A DNA stretch of 64,000 bases from Candidatus Thorarchaeota archaeon. Lineage in GTDB: Archaea; Asgardarchaeota; Thorarchaeia; Thorarchaeales; Thorarchaeaceae. This document shows, one piece after another, positions 26,675 to 36,335 of this stretch; within the stretch, counting starts at the first letter, position 1; each line of letters opens with the position of its first letter. The stretch is from assembly GCA_021498125.1 (NCBI GenBank), contig JAIZWL010000004.1, forward strand, positions 145,192-209,191. The letters are read 5' to 3'. Under the pieces are notes generated by a model. The model worked only from the letters and a program-made list of their open reading frames with translations. It searched no databases and was not told the origin of the DNA. A program made the translations under genes and the position numbers.

Positions 26675-26803
26675 AGTTTTCACCTCAGGCAAATAGATAC
26701 GAACTACTAATACAGACATTCTCCTACTTTAATACATCGAAAAGGCTTGAACGGTCATTCAATTTAAAGGCAGATCTGACAGACTGTGAGATGGTGGTAA
26801 ATC

Positions 26804-27580
26804 GTGGAGATCCTTGAAGAAAACGGGACTCGCATCGCGTACGAGATAACAGGTGTTGAAGAGGGCCCCCGACTGATTCTGATCCACGGCCTCTTTCTCA
26901 ACGCGGACTGTTGGAGATATCAACTTGCACATTTTGAGTCCAAGTATCGGATATTGCGATTTGATCTTCATGGCCACGGAAGGTCAATCATTCCCAAAAA
27001 GCGGTTCACGATCCGCAACTATGTTGATGACATGAAACTCCTGTTGGAGCACCTGAATTGGACCAGTGACCTGAACATCGTAGGCCACTCACTTGGGGGG
27101 ATGGTCGCACTTGTGTACGCACTGGAAAATGCCACGCAAGTAAACAAGTTGGTTGCTGCAAGCTCGTACTGCTTTGTGAGCAACGAGGCCATGACTGATG
27201 TGTTGGGAAGAGTGAAGGGTAATCCGCTTGACAAATTCGCCTTTGGGATCGGAAAGAGAGGACTCTCACCGTATGATGAAGAGGCATCGAAATGGCTTGC
27301 AAAAATGGTGACCGATCACTTGACGACAAAGGATGCACTATATGCAACAGCGGCCTCAGCAGGTTTCAACATCTGTGAGCGGCTACGATCCTTAACAGTA
27401 CCAACTCTTCTAATTGTTGGAGAGAAAGACATCACGACCCCTGTGTGGGCCTCGGAGATGCTGCACGAGTGGCTACCAAATTCGGAGATAGTCATTGTAA
27501 AGGGAGCAGGACACCTCGTCATAGTTGACCATCATGAAGAATTCAACGAGCACGTAGACTCGTTCCTGTCAAAACAATAA
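26804..27580 (+). CDS. Alpha/beta hydrolase
   Basis: 258 residues starting at GTG, with GGTGGT upstream. The oxyanion region is LILIHGLFLNADCW, the nucleophile elbow is NIVGHSLGGMVAL (Ser near 95), the acid is in VGEKDITTP and the histidine in GAGHLVIVDHHEEF near 240-250. This is the general esterase/lipase/haloperoxidase-like group. A small cap lies between about 125 and 175. Cytosolic. The substrate is not inferable. It converges with the HD-domain gene. Confidence 0.88.
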   Translation: MEILEENGTRIAYEITGVEEGPRLILIHGLFLNADCWRYQLAHFESKYRILRFDLHGHGRSIIPKKRFTIRNYVDDMKLLLEHLNWTSDLNIVGHSLGGMVALVYALENATQVNKLVAASSYCFVSNEAMTDVLGRVKGNPLDKFAFGIGKRGLSPYDEEASKWLAKMVTDHLTTKDALYATAASAGFNICERLRSLTVPTLLIVGEKDITTPVWASEMLHEWLPNSEIVIVKGAGHLVIVDHHEEFNEHVDSFLSKQ

Positions 27581-27590
27581 TAAAAATCTT

Positions 27591-28175
27591 CTATCTCTGG
27601 ATATCAAGAAACGATAGGTCGTCCCACTTCTCAATCAACGAGTAGATCGAGTCCATGGAGGCGTTCAGCTCACGCGCAATATCACGAGCAGTCCTCGTTT
27701 GAAGAAGATCGGTCATCTCTATCTGAAGATCACGGGCCTCGCGGGTGGCCTGTAAGAAATCAATTCCGCGTGTATTGACACGGTATGCCACCTCTCGGAT
27801 AAGACCAAAGGGACCTAGTGCCTGAAGCTTGTCAGCATCGAATACCACTCGTGCCTCAAGCGTGTGTGCGCGACCGATCGTAGCTGGTTCGACACATTCG
27901 ACACAGTGGACCAACTGAAACCGCAGAACCTCATCAATATTGAGAGATTTGAGAAAGGCATCAACAAGGGCGACGTTTTCAGGATGATATTGATGCAACA
28001 GAGCACCTAATCTACAAATCTCGACATCTGCGTCTTCTTGTGTGGCAATATAGACTGCGAGCCGGGCGGTCCGGGTTCCATGTTCGGGACCATGCGTGGA
28101 ATCAAGCTCGGCATATCTCTTGTTTGCAAATTCTTCAATGGATTGAACCTGCATCTCTGTCAGTAGCGTCGCCAT
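27591..28175 (-). CDS. HD-superfamily protein with altered HD motif
   Basis: 194 residues. STHGPEHGTRTARLAVYIA is the first histidine helix of HD phosphohydrolases (YpgQ/YedJ-like), and ARVVFDADKLQALGPFGLIREV is the characteristic C-terminal D-A-D-x-L segment. The eponymous motif is LLHQYHPENV instead of LLHD, so one metal ligand is changed and activity may be lost or altered. Last gene of an operon after a MaoC-like hydratase, a thiolase-fold enzyme and an acyl-CoA ligase; its start lies 25 bases beyond the MaoC stop. Confidence 0.7.
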   Translation of the reverse strand: MATLLTEMQVQSIEEFANKRYAELDSTHGPEHGTRTARLAVYIATQEDADVEICRLGALLHQYHPENVALVDAFLKSLNIDEVLRFQLVHCVECVEPATIGRAHTLEARVVFDADKLQALGPFGLIREVAYRVNTRGIDFLQATREARDLQIEMTDLLQTRTARDIARELNASMDSIYSLIEKWDDLSFLDIQR

Positions 28176-28199
28176 AATATCGGCCTCTACATATCGAAG

Positions 28200-28625
28200 C
28201 TATTCCATTAGCATAACAAGGGCCTCTCCATCAAGAACAAGATCCCCATTATGGTTCGTGCAGGTGGTTCCCAAGGTGACACGTCGTTTCTCATCATTCT
28301 TTGCAATGACCTCAACCCGCGCAGTGATCGTATCGCCGATTCGGACAGGGCCACGGAATTTCATACTTTGGCTCATGTAGATTGTACCCGGCCCAGGAAG
28401 CTGCATTCCAATGACAGCACTGATGTAGGCGGCTGTCAGAATACCATGAGCGATACGGCCACCGAACATTGTTGTCTTTGCCCACTCTTCATTAAAGTGG
28501 AGAGGATTATAGTCGCCACTGAGGCTTCCAAATGCGGAGATATCGTCCTCGGTCACAGTATGAACAAGCTCGGCCGAGTCACCAACTTTTAGATCAGAAT
28601 ACTTTGTGATTTTTACATCGGACAT
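28200..28625 (-). CDS. MaoC-like (R)-specific enoyl-CoA hydratase
   Basis: 141 residues with the hot-dog fold. The active-site motif is FGSLSGDYNPLHFNEEWAKTTMFGGRIAHG, with Asp and His of the D-x-N-P-x-H signature. It hydrates 2-enoyl-CoA or dehydrates 3-hydroxyacyl-CoA. The gene begins six bases after the end of the thiolase-fold gene, and both are downstream of the acyl-CoA ligase. That set suggests making or breaking a small acyl chain on CoA. Length is typical for PhaJ-type enzymes. Confidence 0.88.
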   Translation of the reverse strand: MSDVKITKYSDLKVGDSAELVHTVTEDDISAFGSLSGDYNPLHFNEEWAKTTMFGGRIAHGILTAAYISAVIGMQLPGPGTIYMSQSMKFRGPVRIGDTITARVEVIAKNDEKRRVTLGTTCTNHNGDLVLDGEALVMLME

Positions 28626-28631
28626 AGGAAC

Positions 28632-29666
28632 TCACTCCCAAGACCCCCACTTGATTGTTATGGCGTTCCAAGACCAGCCAATCCCAGCTGCGGTCAACAC
28701 CACCACATCGCCATCTTTAATCTTGCCTGCGTCCAGACCCTCCTCCAGAGAAACAATCGCATCATTCTGGCCCATGTGACCGTACTCCTCAAAGTATGTA
28801 GACTGCGTGTAAGGATCGACTCCCACCTCTTTGGCCACATATTCGAACGCGCTCCGCTTCATACGAATGAGACCCAGATAATCGATATCATCACGTGAAT
28901 ACCCACTCTTAGACAACGAGTCATCAATGACCTGGATAAAGTTCCGCATTGACAGTTTATCGAGGCGCTCCTTCAGACTCGTAGGGTCACGGACATCAAG
29001 GTAGTGTAATCGTTTCTCGATCGCCTCGCAACTTATGGGCATGACAGTTCCTCCAGCAGGAACATAGACATCATCTGCAAATTGACCGTCAGAGATCACT
29101 GCGCCCTCGAGAACAACATTACGTGGATAGTCAGCACGAAGAATGACCGCAACACCACTGGCTGCAAGGTCGTGCATAAAGCGTGTCCGGATGTTCGTGT
29201 AATCGATAAGATCACAATTACGATAGCCACTGGCAATAAGGACTCGTCTGTAGCCTTGCGTCCACATTAACGCCTTTGCAAGCAACATGGCCACGACAAA
29301 GGTTCCGCACCGCTGATTCACATCGAAGGCCCAAGCACGTGTAGCCCCAATTTCATGTTGCAGTTTAATTCCATACGTCACCATCGGATGCTCGGCATAG
29401 ACCTCTCCAGCCCAAATCACAAGATCGATGTCTTGTGCAGGATCGATTCCAGCACGCGCGATTGCGACCTTAGCGGCCTTAACGCCCATCGCTACAGTAT
29501 GATCATCAGAACCAGGGACTGCCTTGCTCTTGAGACCCATCTTAGTCAGGACTACCTCAAGGGGAGTACCCGATTGCTCAGAGATGTATTCAGCTGTGTG
29601 ACGTTCAGGAGGGATATATGTGCCGATGGCCTCGATACCAATAGGAACTCGCTCCATGGTACTCAC
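28632..29666 (-). CDS. Thiolase-fold condensing enzyme (KAS III / HMG-CoA synthase-like)
   Basis: 344 residues. The nucleophile cysteine is seen as DVNQRCGTFVVAM (Cys120). The C-terminal half has EEYGHMGQNDAIVSLEEGLDAG, where H-x-x-x-N replaces the family's G-N-x-S, and VVLTAAGIGWSWNA. At the place of the usual H-Q-A-N, the sequence is LGLIRMKRSAFEY, so the normal catalytic histidine is missing; His in YGHMG may serve. It would condense acyl groups on CoA or ACP. It overlaps the acyl-CoA ligase gene by four bases and precedes MaoC. No DUF35 partner is adjacent. Confidence 0.75.
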   Translation of the reverse strand: MSTMERVPIGIEAIGTYIPPERHTAEYISEQSGTPLEVVLTKMGLKSKAVPGSDDHTVAMGVKAAKVAIARAGIDPAQDIDLVIWAGEVYAEHPMVTYGIKLQHEIGATRAWAFDVNQRCGTFVVAMLLAKALMWTQGYRRVLIASGYRNCDLIDYTNIRTRFMHDLAASGVAVILRADYPRNVVLEGAVISDGQFADDVYVPAGGTVMPISCEAIEKRLHYLDVRDPTSLKERLDKLSMRNFIQVIDDSLSKSGYSRDDIDYLGLIRMKRSAFEYVAKEVGVDPYTQSTYFEEYGHMGQNDAIVSLEEGLDAGKIKDGDVVVLTAAGIGWSWNAITIKWGSWE

Positions 29667-31189
29667 CTCAACTCTCTCTTGAGAATCTTCCCTGCTGCGC
29701 TCTTAGGAAGATCGTCACGGAACTCGTATATTTTTGGGATTTTGTAACGTGCCAGCTTGTCTTCGAGATACGAACGAATCTCATCAGCAGTAGCATTCGC
29801 TCCAGACTTCAATACGATAATGGCCTTTCCAACCTCCCCCCATTTTTCATCAGGCACACCAATGACAGCCGCCTCAAGAATTGCCGGATGCTTGTAGAGT
29901 AGTTCTTCTATCTCAGTGGGATAGACATTTTCACCACCACTGATGAACATGTCTTTGCTGCGGCCAACAATATAGTAGAAGCCTTCCTTGTCCATTCGGG
30001 CAAGGTCACCAGTATGAACCCAGCCATCCGGCTCGATCGTCTTTGCGGTCTCTTCAGGCTCGTCCCAATAGCCGGAAAAGATGTGAGGTCCACGAAGCAT
30101 CAGTTCACCAATCTCTCCAGTCAGAACAGGAGCACCGTCTTCATCTACGATCTTCATGTCACAGTGGAGTACAGGAAAGCCTACAGAGGTCGGTCTCCGA
30201 CGAATCTCGCTCTCGGGGAGATAGAAATTGTTGGGTCCCACTTCAGTGAGTCCATAACCCATTTTGAAATCCTTACCACGTGCCCAGTAATGTTCCATAA
30301 TTGCTACGGGACAAGGAGCACCCCCTGAGATGAACACCCGCACCGAACTCAAATCCGTCTTGGAAAATTTGTCGTGCTCTGCAATCATCTGGAACATTGT
30401 TGGGACTCCAATCACAATCGAACAGCGTTCTTGTTCAATGATCTTCAATGTCGTGGCCGGATCGAAATCGCCCATAAGAACGGTCCTTGCACCCAAATGA
30501 TAGAATGGAACAAGTAGCACATTCCAACCGCCAGTATGAAAGAGGGGAAAGAGCAGTGGTTGAACGTCATCAGGTCTAAGACCCCAAGACGTGATAGTGT
30601 TCACTGAGTTCCAAAAGACCAGTCGATGGGACAGAATGGCACCTTTTGGAAGACCAGTCGTACCACCTGTAAAGACAATGAGGGCTGGATCATCAAGCTC
30701 AATGGTCGGACGCTCAACCTCATCGGATGAGACCTTGGCCATCAGATCTCGAACTGCAGGATTACTACCCAGAGAAGTGCCACCCATAACAAAGAACGTG
30801 CGGTCACCCAGACTGTCACGCATCGCATTGAACTGGTCCTCAAGACGTGGGTCATACATGAAGACGAGAGGGTCAGTCTTGTTTGTGAGAAATTCTATCT
30901 CACGTGGAGCGAGACGGACATTAAATGGGACCATAATTGCCCCGATCTTGCCGCAGGCCAAGAAGAGGTCTATGTAGTCCATACGATTCTTTGCAAGACC
31001 CGCAACACGATCGCCCTTACGAACTCCTGCATCAAGCAATACCCGCGCAAGCTGGTTGGCACGTTGACCCAACTCACCAAAGGTGTATCGTACATCTTCT
31101 ATTGCATCATATATGGCCTCACGGCGGGGAGTAAGTAGTGCACGCCGGCCAGCCCAGTCACCGATCCAAGTCCAATCTTCATGATCCAT
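29663..31189 (-). CDS. Acyl-CoA synthetase (AMP-forming)
   Basis: 508 residues of the ANL superfamily. Motifs are LIVFTGGTTGLPKGAILSH (P-loop, about 170), GYGLTEVGPN (A5), GWVHTGDLARMDKEGFYYI (A7/A8), SKDMFISGGENVYPTEIEE and the C-terminal catalytic lysine in KSAAGKILKREL. It activates a carboxylic acid with ATP and joins it to CoA; chain-length preference cannot be read. First gene of an operon with the condensing enzyme, MaoC hydratase and HD protein, which together suggest a fatty-acyl or ketide pathway in an organism expected to have isoprenoid lipids. Confidence 0.92.
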   Translation of the reverse strand: MDHEDWTWIGDWAGRRALLTPRREAIYDAIEDVRYTFGELGQRANQLARVLLDAGVRKGDRVAGLAKNRMDYIDLFLACGKIGAIMVPFNVRLAPREIEFLTNKTDPLVFMYDPRLEDQFNAMRDSLGDRTFFVMGGTSLGSNPAVRDLMAKVSSDEVERPTIELDDPALIVFTGGTTGLPKGAILSHRLVFWNSVNTITSWGLRPDDVQPLLFPLFHTGGWNVLLVPFYHLGARTVLMGDFDPATTLKIIEQERCSIVIGVPTMFQMIAEHDKFSKTDLSSVRVFISGGAPCPVAIMEHYWARGKDFKMGYGLTEVGPNNFYLPESEIRRRPTSVGFPVLHCDMKIVDEDGAPVLTGEIGELMLRGPHIFSGYWDEPEETAKTIEPDGWVHTGDLARMDKEGFYYIVGRSKDMFISGGENVYPTEIEELLYKHPAILEAAVIGVPDEKWGEVGKAIIVLKSGANATADEIRSYLEDKLARYKIPKIYEFRDDLPKSAAGKILKRELR

Positions 31190-31274
31190 GTCAATGGCCT
31201 CATGTATTTCTTAGAGGTTAATAATATCGACCACACGGATGAATCTTACTCTTGAAGATAATGTGTATTGGGAA

Positions 31275-31859
31275 TTAACCGATGAAGATCTCGCTCTTGT
31301 CATCTTCAGCGTCGGCCATCATCTGCAAGATCTTCTCGAAGGCCTCATGAATATTCTCACCAGTCTTTGCAGAGGTCTCGATGAACACCGCAGGAATCTC
31401 CAATTTTTTAATGAAATAATCGGCGAATTGCTGCCCTTCTTTAGAACTCACCTGTTGATCAGGGGGCACAGTTCCACGGAGATCAATCTTGTTTCCGATA
31501 ATAATTGTGGGCGGTAGCCGACCCATATTTCGATAAGCTTCTACAAGCCACTTTGACGCATTATCGAATGTCTCTCGATCGATGACCGAATATACGAGGA
31601 GGATACCATTTGACCCGTGATAGTAATGGCCTCTCACTTTTTCAAAAGTGGGTTGGCCAGCAAGATCCCAGATGACAAATTTGATAATCTCGTCACGAAA
31701 GAGAACTTTCTTTGTAGCCAGATCAACTCCAATTGTGGCAAGATGGCCCTCGATAAAATCTTCACCTAGATAGTTACGTCGGATGCTTGTCTTCCCTACT
31801 GCCCCATCCCCAATCAATACTGCCTTCAAGACCTTACTGCCATCATCTTGATCTCTCAT
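31275..31859 (-). CDS. Rab/Ras-like small GTPase
   Basis: 194 residues from ATG 31859; upstream in-frame codons add an unlikely segment. All G boxes are intact: GDGAVGKTS (17-25), switch I ATIGVD with threonine, WDLAGQPTF with catalytic glutamine, GNKIDL and ETSAKTGENI. The switch II AGQPTFEKVRGHYYHGSNG and the effector residues are close to eukaryotic Rabs. There is no C-terminal cysteine motif, so membrane attachment is not by prenylation. The divergent neighbour is a polyprenol-kinase-like membrane enzyme, 321 bases away. Confidence 0.93.
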   Translation of the reverse strand: MRDQDDGSKVLKAVLIGDGAVGKTSIRRNYLGEDFIEGHLATIGVDLATKKVLFRDEIIKFVIWDLAGQPTFEKVRGHYYHGSNGILLVYSVIDRETFDNASKWLVEAYRNMGRLPPTIIIGNKIDLRGTVPPDQQVSSKEGQQFADYFIKKLEIPAVFIETSAKTGENIHEAFEKILQMMADAEDDKSEIFIG

Positions 31860-32180
31860 CTGACCAGTCACTCCCAAGAGGCCACTTCCAAATTGAAGCC
31901 CAATTTCAATTGGAGCAGGTATCTTAAATAGATAGACTCTAGATAAGGTTACCGAATTAAAGCGGTTTAACTTTATCGCTAGAGTGCAGGGAGTTATCGG
32001 TAGGTTCTGATAGACATTTCCCAATAAATAATAAGAATAATACCACTGCACTATCAATTGTACAACAGGATTACGCCAACAAAGATAAAGAAATTAATTT
32101 TTCACCCGCATTATACCGTCAGATGTGACCATCACAACAAACCAAAAAAGGAACCATGTGAGAGCAGCCAGTGGTATAAC
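31860..32180. other. Divergent intergenic region between GTPase and polyprenol kinase-like gene
   Basis: 321 bases, AT-rich. It holds presumably two promoters; on the reverse strand several TATA-like stretches occur around 32020-32040 (AATAAATAATAAGAATAA). No RNA gene, repeat or ORF that I trust is seen. Confidence 0.4.
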
Positions 32181-32918
32181 ATGGTCGATCTCATCTTCGG
32201 AGACCTAACAGCCACAGATGCAATAATGGCCATCCTGACTGGGATCTTGGGGGGCATCATGCTTGGAGTCGCCTACAAGATGGCGGAGAAGGGAATGCCA
32301 CACTGGAAACCCAGAAAGCTAGTCCATGTGTCAATGGGGAGCATCATTGGCCTGACCATTGTTGCATATTCAAATCTGAGCGGTCCCACCTTTGCCATTG
32401 GAACGTTTCTCACATTCATTCTCTATGCGTGGGCCCACAAGAGCACGCTTGTGTCAGAACTATTAGCGGCAGGAAGCAGGGAGGGAGAAAGTAGAGCCAA
32501 TACCTTCGTGTCAGGGTTCATGGGGATGATCGCGTTTGCCCTTGCATTCTTGATGTTTCTCTCACAGCCAGCCATATTTGTCGCAGCGATCCTTGGAGTC
32601 GCCTGGGCGGACGCAGCAGGAGAGATAGTAGGAAGAATATGGGGTGGACGATTTGTCTCAAGAATCGGAGTAAAATCATTCGAGGGGAGCTGTGGTGTCT
32701 TTGTGCTATCAGTACTGGCACAAGTGACGGCTCTATCTCTGTATTCATCAATCTTCATTTTTGGTATCATTCCACAAATCCTAATAATTGCGGGATTAAT
32801 GACGCTAACGGAGTTCGTGAGTAAGAGGTGGCTTGACAATTTTCTGATACCTCTAGTCACTGCATTTGCGATGTGGCTTCTGCTATTCCCAACCATGCCG
32901 CTGTTCTTTGCAACTTAG
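32181..32918 (+). CDS. Dolichol/phytol kinase-like integral membrane protein
   Basis: 245 residues from ATG 32181, with about seven TM helices. Motifs of the polyprenol kinase / cytidylyltransferase family are RKLVHVSMGSIIG near 47-60, WADAAGEIVGRIWGGR near 145-160, KSFEGSCGVFVL near 170 and EFVSKRWLDNFLIPLV near 217-232. These enzymes use CTP or another NTP to phosphorylate long isoprenoid alcohols in the membrane; the archaeal CDP-archaeol synthase CarS is a relative. A role in lipid-carrier recycling is likely, and exact substrate is unclear. It overlaps the convergent SRPBCC gene by four bases. Confidence 0.75.
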   Translation: MVDLIFGDLTATDAIMAILTGILGGIMLGVAYKMAEKGMPHWKPRKLVHVSMGSIIGLTIVAYSNLSGPTFAIGTFLTFILYAWAHKSTLVSELLAAGSREGESRANTFVSGFMGMIAFALAFLMFLSQPAIFVAAILGVAWADAAGEIVGRIWGGRFVSRIGVKSFEGSCGVFVLSVLAQVTALSLYSSIFIFGIIPQILIIAGLMTLTEFVSKRWLDNFLIPLVTAFAMWLLLFPTMPLFFAT

Positions 32919-33832
32919 AGGCGAACTTCCTCCCAGAGACTTGCACGTTCGATTCCAGAATCACCAAGTTCACACACAAGCTTGAGCTCACTAAGTATCG
33001 AGGCCCAACCAATATTGTAACCAATTACACTCTCAGGGCTCTTGAAACCGAAATGATGAAGCATGACCAAGGTCTTGTCTTCAACTGGTTCAAAACGGAT
33101 ATTTACGCGGGTCTCCAACTCATCGCCGTAGACCCATGAGAACTCAAGTTCTTTATCAGGATCTATTTTTGTGAAGACAACAGGTCCCTTACCCTCCGCC
33201 CACCATGTGTAAATCCCTCCATACCTGGTATCAACGACTGGCCGTTCAACACCTATGAAATGACTGAGTTTCTCGGGATTTGTCCAGACATCGAACGGGA
33301 GGGAGGGTGGAGCATTAATCACAACACTCTGTCGGACCTCCAATGGATCGTACATAGTGACCCGCATAGGATGATACTTGGAATAGTCGAACCGCAAAGC
33401 GGGAACTCCAAGCTCGACGACTGATCTGAAATTCGCCAAGAGCAATGTCCAGTGCTCAGGAAGATGGAGATTCCGTGCCGATGTGGGAATTGCACCATGC
33501 TTGACCTCAATGAGAGTACCAGGAGGGATCTTGGAAAAACGGATCACGACCAAGGTGTCAACGCCCATGATAGACCATGAGAGAAGCATCGAATTGTCTT
33601 CTCGAAGTCGTCGGATAGTCCAGTTGCCTTCGATTTCAGCACAGACGGGGGCATTTGGCCCCTGAAAGGTGATCTCTCCACCTTCACGGATGTCTGCGGA
33701 TATCTCATTTCCCAGCCATTGGAGCATCATAACAGGATCAAGAAAACTCTTCCACACCTCTTCGAGTGGTTTGTATACACGAACTGTCATGCGGATCAGT
33801 GGAAGTACTTCGACCTGTCTCTTAGGGTCCAT
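32915..33832 (-). CDS. Tandem SRPBCC/AHSA1-like domain protein
   Basis: 305 residues consisting of two START-like lipid-binding folds. The first spans about 8-150 (VYKPLEEVWKSFLDPVMMLQWLG), and the second about 165-300 (INAPPSLPFDVWTNPEKLSHFIG...GGIYTWWAEGKG...LVMLHHFGF). AHSA1-type proteins bind hydrophobic ligands or act as Hsp90 co-chaperones. The N-terminal half has a less conserved core. It converges with the polyprenol kinase-like gene. No ligand can be named. Confidence 0.8.
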   Translation of the reverse strand: MDPKRQVEVLPLIRMTVRVYKPLEEVWKSFLDPVMMLQWLGNEISADIREGGEITFQGPNAPVCAEIEGNWTIRRLREDNSMLLSWSIMGVDTLVVIRFSKIPPGTLIEVKHGAIPTSARNLHLPEHWTLLLANFRSVVELGVPALRFDYSKYHPMRVTMYDPLEVRQSVVINAPPSLPFDVWTNPEKLSHFIGVERPVVDTRYGGIYTWWAEGKGPVVFTKIDPDKELEFSWVYGDELETRVNIRFEPVEDKTLVMLHHFGFKSPESVIGYNIGWASILSELKLVCELGDSGIERASLWEEVRL

Positions 33833-33973
33833 TTATCGGCCTCCCAGCATTAGATAAGAGCCGTTCTTACTTATCAGCATGCCGGATAGGCGGCATTTGA
33901 ACAGATACGAATAGAAGTAATAAAGCGAATTGAGTCACTAATTACCTACAAATATATCATTAATCTACTTGAG

Positions 33974-36172
33974 ATGCCCCTAATGAGTGAGCAGGACACC
34001 TGTACTATATCCAATTACATAGACATGGCCCGGTACGTAATGGATCTGGTAGACATCGGATTTATGCTATTTAGGGATTCAAAATGCCTGTACGCTAATA
34101 AGACAGCATTGGAATTTATTAAAAAAGACGACTTCAAAAACAATAATATAAGAACTCTATTTGATGCCCTTCTAAAAGAAGATGTCAATAAAATAATAAA
34201 TGCCCTGCACGAAAAAAATGGAAACAAAGTGTTTATCCGCGCCCCAAAAGCATCACGTGACAACGTGCTAAGTATTGGATTCAGAATAATAGAGTGTAAA
34301 GATGGATTACTTGATGAACTCACGATTGAAGAGGTTATCCCAAATAAGATACTAGAGAATTTTCCTTCAGAGGGTCTCACACCATGGCAAATAATGATGG
34401 ATTTCATTCATCAGCCAGCAGTACTCTTAGGAATGGATATGAAACTGATTGCAGTCAACCGAACAAGTGCCCAATTTCTGGGAGCGGCAGATCCACAAGA
34501 GATCATAGGTGCGGATATTCAAGACATTATCATCAAAGATGATATAGAGAAACTCAAGAGAAGAGCAGAGGAACTAAGTAAAGACGTAATTGGATCCGGC
34601 GTTGGCCGATACCATGCAATACGAAAAGATGGAACAATCATACCAGTTGAAATTGCAACATCAGTAATACGAGACAAGGAGAATCGGCCTGTTGCGTTTT
34701 TGGCACTGGCACGAGATGTAACAGAAGATGAAAAGGCACGTATCGAATTAGTCAAGAGAGAACAACAACTTAGAAATATTTTCAATACATATCCGCAGCC
34801 AGCATATATGTTAGAAAAACAAGGTGATAGAATAATTCTCGTCACAACCAACAATAAGATCCGTGAACTAACAGAGGGGGATATTACAAAATATATCGGA
34901 CGCCCATTAGAGGAGCTCTTCCCAGAGGATTCGGGAATTCCCAGTTTAGTTCAGAGTGTCATGGAAACGGGAATCCAACAACAAAAAGAATCTCTTTTTA
35001 TCCATAGAGATTCCGGGCGACACATTAACATCATCGCAAGCTGTGCTAAAGCCGATAAGGACCTGGTCATTCTTATTACAACAGACATCTCAGCGATTAG
35101 AAAAAGTCAAGAGCAAGTCAGAAAGAGCGAACGAGAAAAAACAATCATACTTGGTTCTCTTTCCGAACAAGTGATCTATTTCACAGGACCTGACCTAAAG
35201 ATTGCCTGGGCAAACAGGGCCGCTGCGGAAGACGTCGGCCTATCGGAAGAGGAGGTCATCGGCGAGCGTTGTTATGAGCTCTGGACCAATAGGGATGAAC
35301 CATGTGTAGGGTGCCCGGTGTTAGAGGTATATCGGACCAAACAGAGGTACAAAGGGGAGATGACAGGTTCACGTAATCGCATATTCCAGGTAATAGTAAG
35401 TCCAATCTTAGACGAGAAGGAGAATATCACTGGTGTAGTAGAAGTGGCACGTGATGTAACGGAAGAACGAGTGGCGCTTCGCCTCTTGGAGGAGGCCAGA
35501 CAGAATTTACAGTTGCTCAATGATCTCCTCACTCATGATCTTAATAATATATACCAGGGCGTGCTCATCGGCTTAGAGTTGTTAAGAGAGTCAACAGAGC
35601 AAAGTCCCACAGCATCAGAACAGCTTGAAATAATCATGTCACAGATTGAGAGAAGCATCGAACTCATACGTAAAGTCCAGAAACTCAACCAGATAGATCG
35701 AGTTCCTAAAGATCTTCGGAGTGTCCACGTAATTGCAATCATTGACAAAGTGGTTGAGGCAATAAAGCAAGATTTTCCAGACAGGACTGTCAAATTGGAT
35801 GTGAAAAGACCAAGGGTATGCCCGACCGTAAAGGGAGACGAGTTTCTTTTTGATGCAATTTTCAATCTTGTACATAATGCGGTAAAATTCTCCGATGATG
35901 AACCAGTTCGTGTCGACATTAAAATTACACATATGACATCACAACAACAAGTTGAGATCATAATAGATGACTTCGGACCAGGCATAGACGAGGCCACTAA
36001 AGCGATACTGTTCAAAGAGCGAGTATTGGGGGCCAAAGGCGGAAGTGGTATCGGACTGACCTTAGTCAAACGGATTATAGAGCGATATGGTGGACATGTC
36101 TCGGTAGGGGATCGTATAGAGGGAAAATGGGAAAAGGGATCGCGTTTCAAATTAGTCCTACCGACTGCGTGA
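33974..36172 (+). CDS. PAS-domain sensor histidine kinase
   Basis: 732 residues; ATG 33983 is an equally good start since a TATA-like AAATATATC lies at about 33949-33957. No TM helix. PAS domains lie at about 15-125, 130-255, 265-375 and 385-505; the last has the YELWTNRDEPCVGCPVLE segment, common in redox-related PAS. The phospho-acceptor is LLTHDLNNIYQG (His about 521), followed by the ATPase domain with LVHNAVKFSDDEP, DDFGPGIDEA and GSGIGLTLVKRIIERYGG. It lies 163 bases before another, larger PAS kinase on the same strand. Confidence 0.92.
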   Translation: MPLMSEQDTCTISNYIDMARYVMDLVDIGFMLFRDSKCLYANKTALEFIKKDDFKNNNIRTLFDALLKEDVNKIINALHEKNGNKVFIRAPKASRDNVLSIGFRIIECKDGLLDELTIEEVIPNKILENFPSEGLTPWQIMMDFIHQPAVLLGMDMKLIAVNRTSAQFLGAADPQEIIGADIQDIIIKDDIEKLKRRAEELSKDVIGSGVGRYHAIRKDGTIIPVEIATSVIRDKENRPVAFLALARDVTEDEKARIELVKREQQLRNIFNTYPQPAYMLEKQGDRIILVTTNNKIRELTEGDITKYIGRPLEELFPEDSGIPSLVQSVMETGIQQQKESLFIHRDSGRHINIIASCAKADKDLVILITTDISAIRKSQEQVRKSEREKTIILGSLSEQVIYFTGPDLKIAWANRAAAEDVGLSEEEVIGERCYELWTNRDEPCVGCPVLEVYRTKQRYKGEMTGSRNRIFQVIVSPILDEKENITGVVEVARDVTEERVALRLLEEARQNLQLLNDLLTHDLNNIYQGVLIGLELLRESTEQSPTASEQLEIIMSQIERSIELIRKVQKLNQIDRVPKDLRSVHVIAIIDKVVEAIKQDFPDRTVKLDVKRPRVCPTVKGDEFLFDAIFNLVHNAVKFSDDEPVRVDIKITHMTSQQQVEIIIDDFGPGIDEATKAILFKERVLGAKGGSGIGLTLVKRIIERYGGHVSVGDRIEGKWEKGSRFKLVLPTA

Positions 36173-36240
36173 GCCTATCGATACGTCATGTGTTCGTGTC
36201 AATTGCAGATTGCACGGGATGATATTTTAGACGAATAGCA

Positions 36241-36249
36241 TACTATATA
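36241..36249 (+). promoter_or_regulatory. TATA-like element before the 986-residue kinase gene
   Basis: CTATATAGG occurs 87 bases upstream of the ATG, in a 163-base gap that lies after the first kinase. This suggests that the second kinase has its own promoter. Confidence 0.35.
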
Positions 36250-36335
36250 GGTTAACACTAAAATTGCATATTAGACATAGGAGTATATTGTTACACAGAA
36301 GCCTACATTCGACCCTCACGGAGGTCACTTGATAG

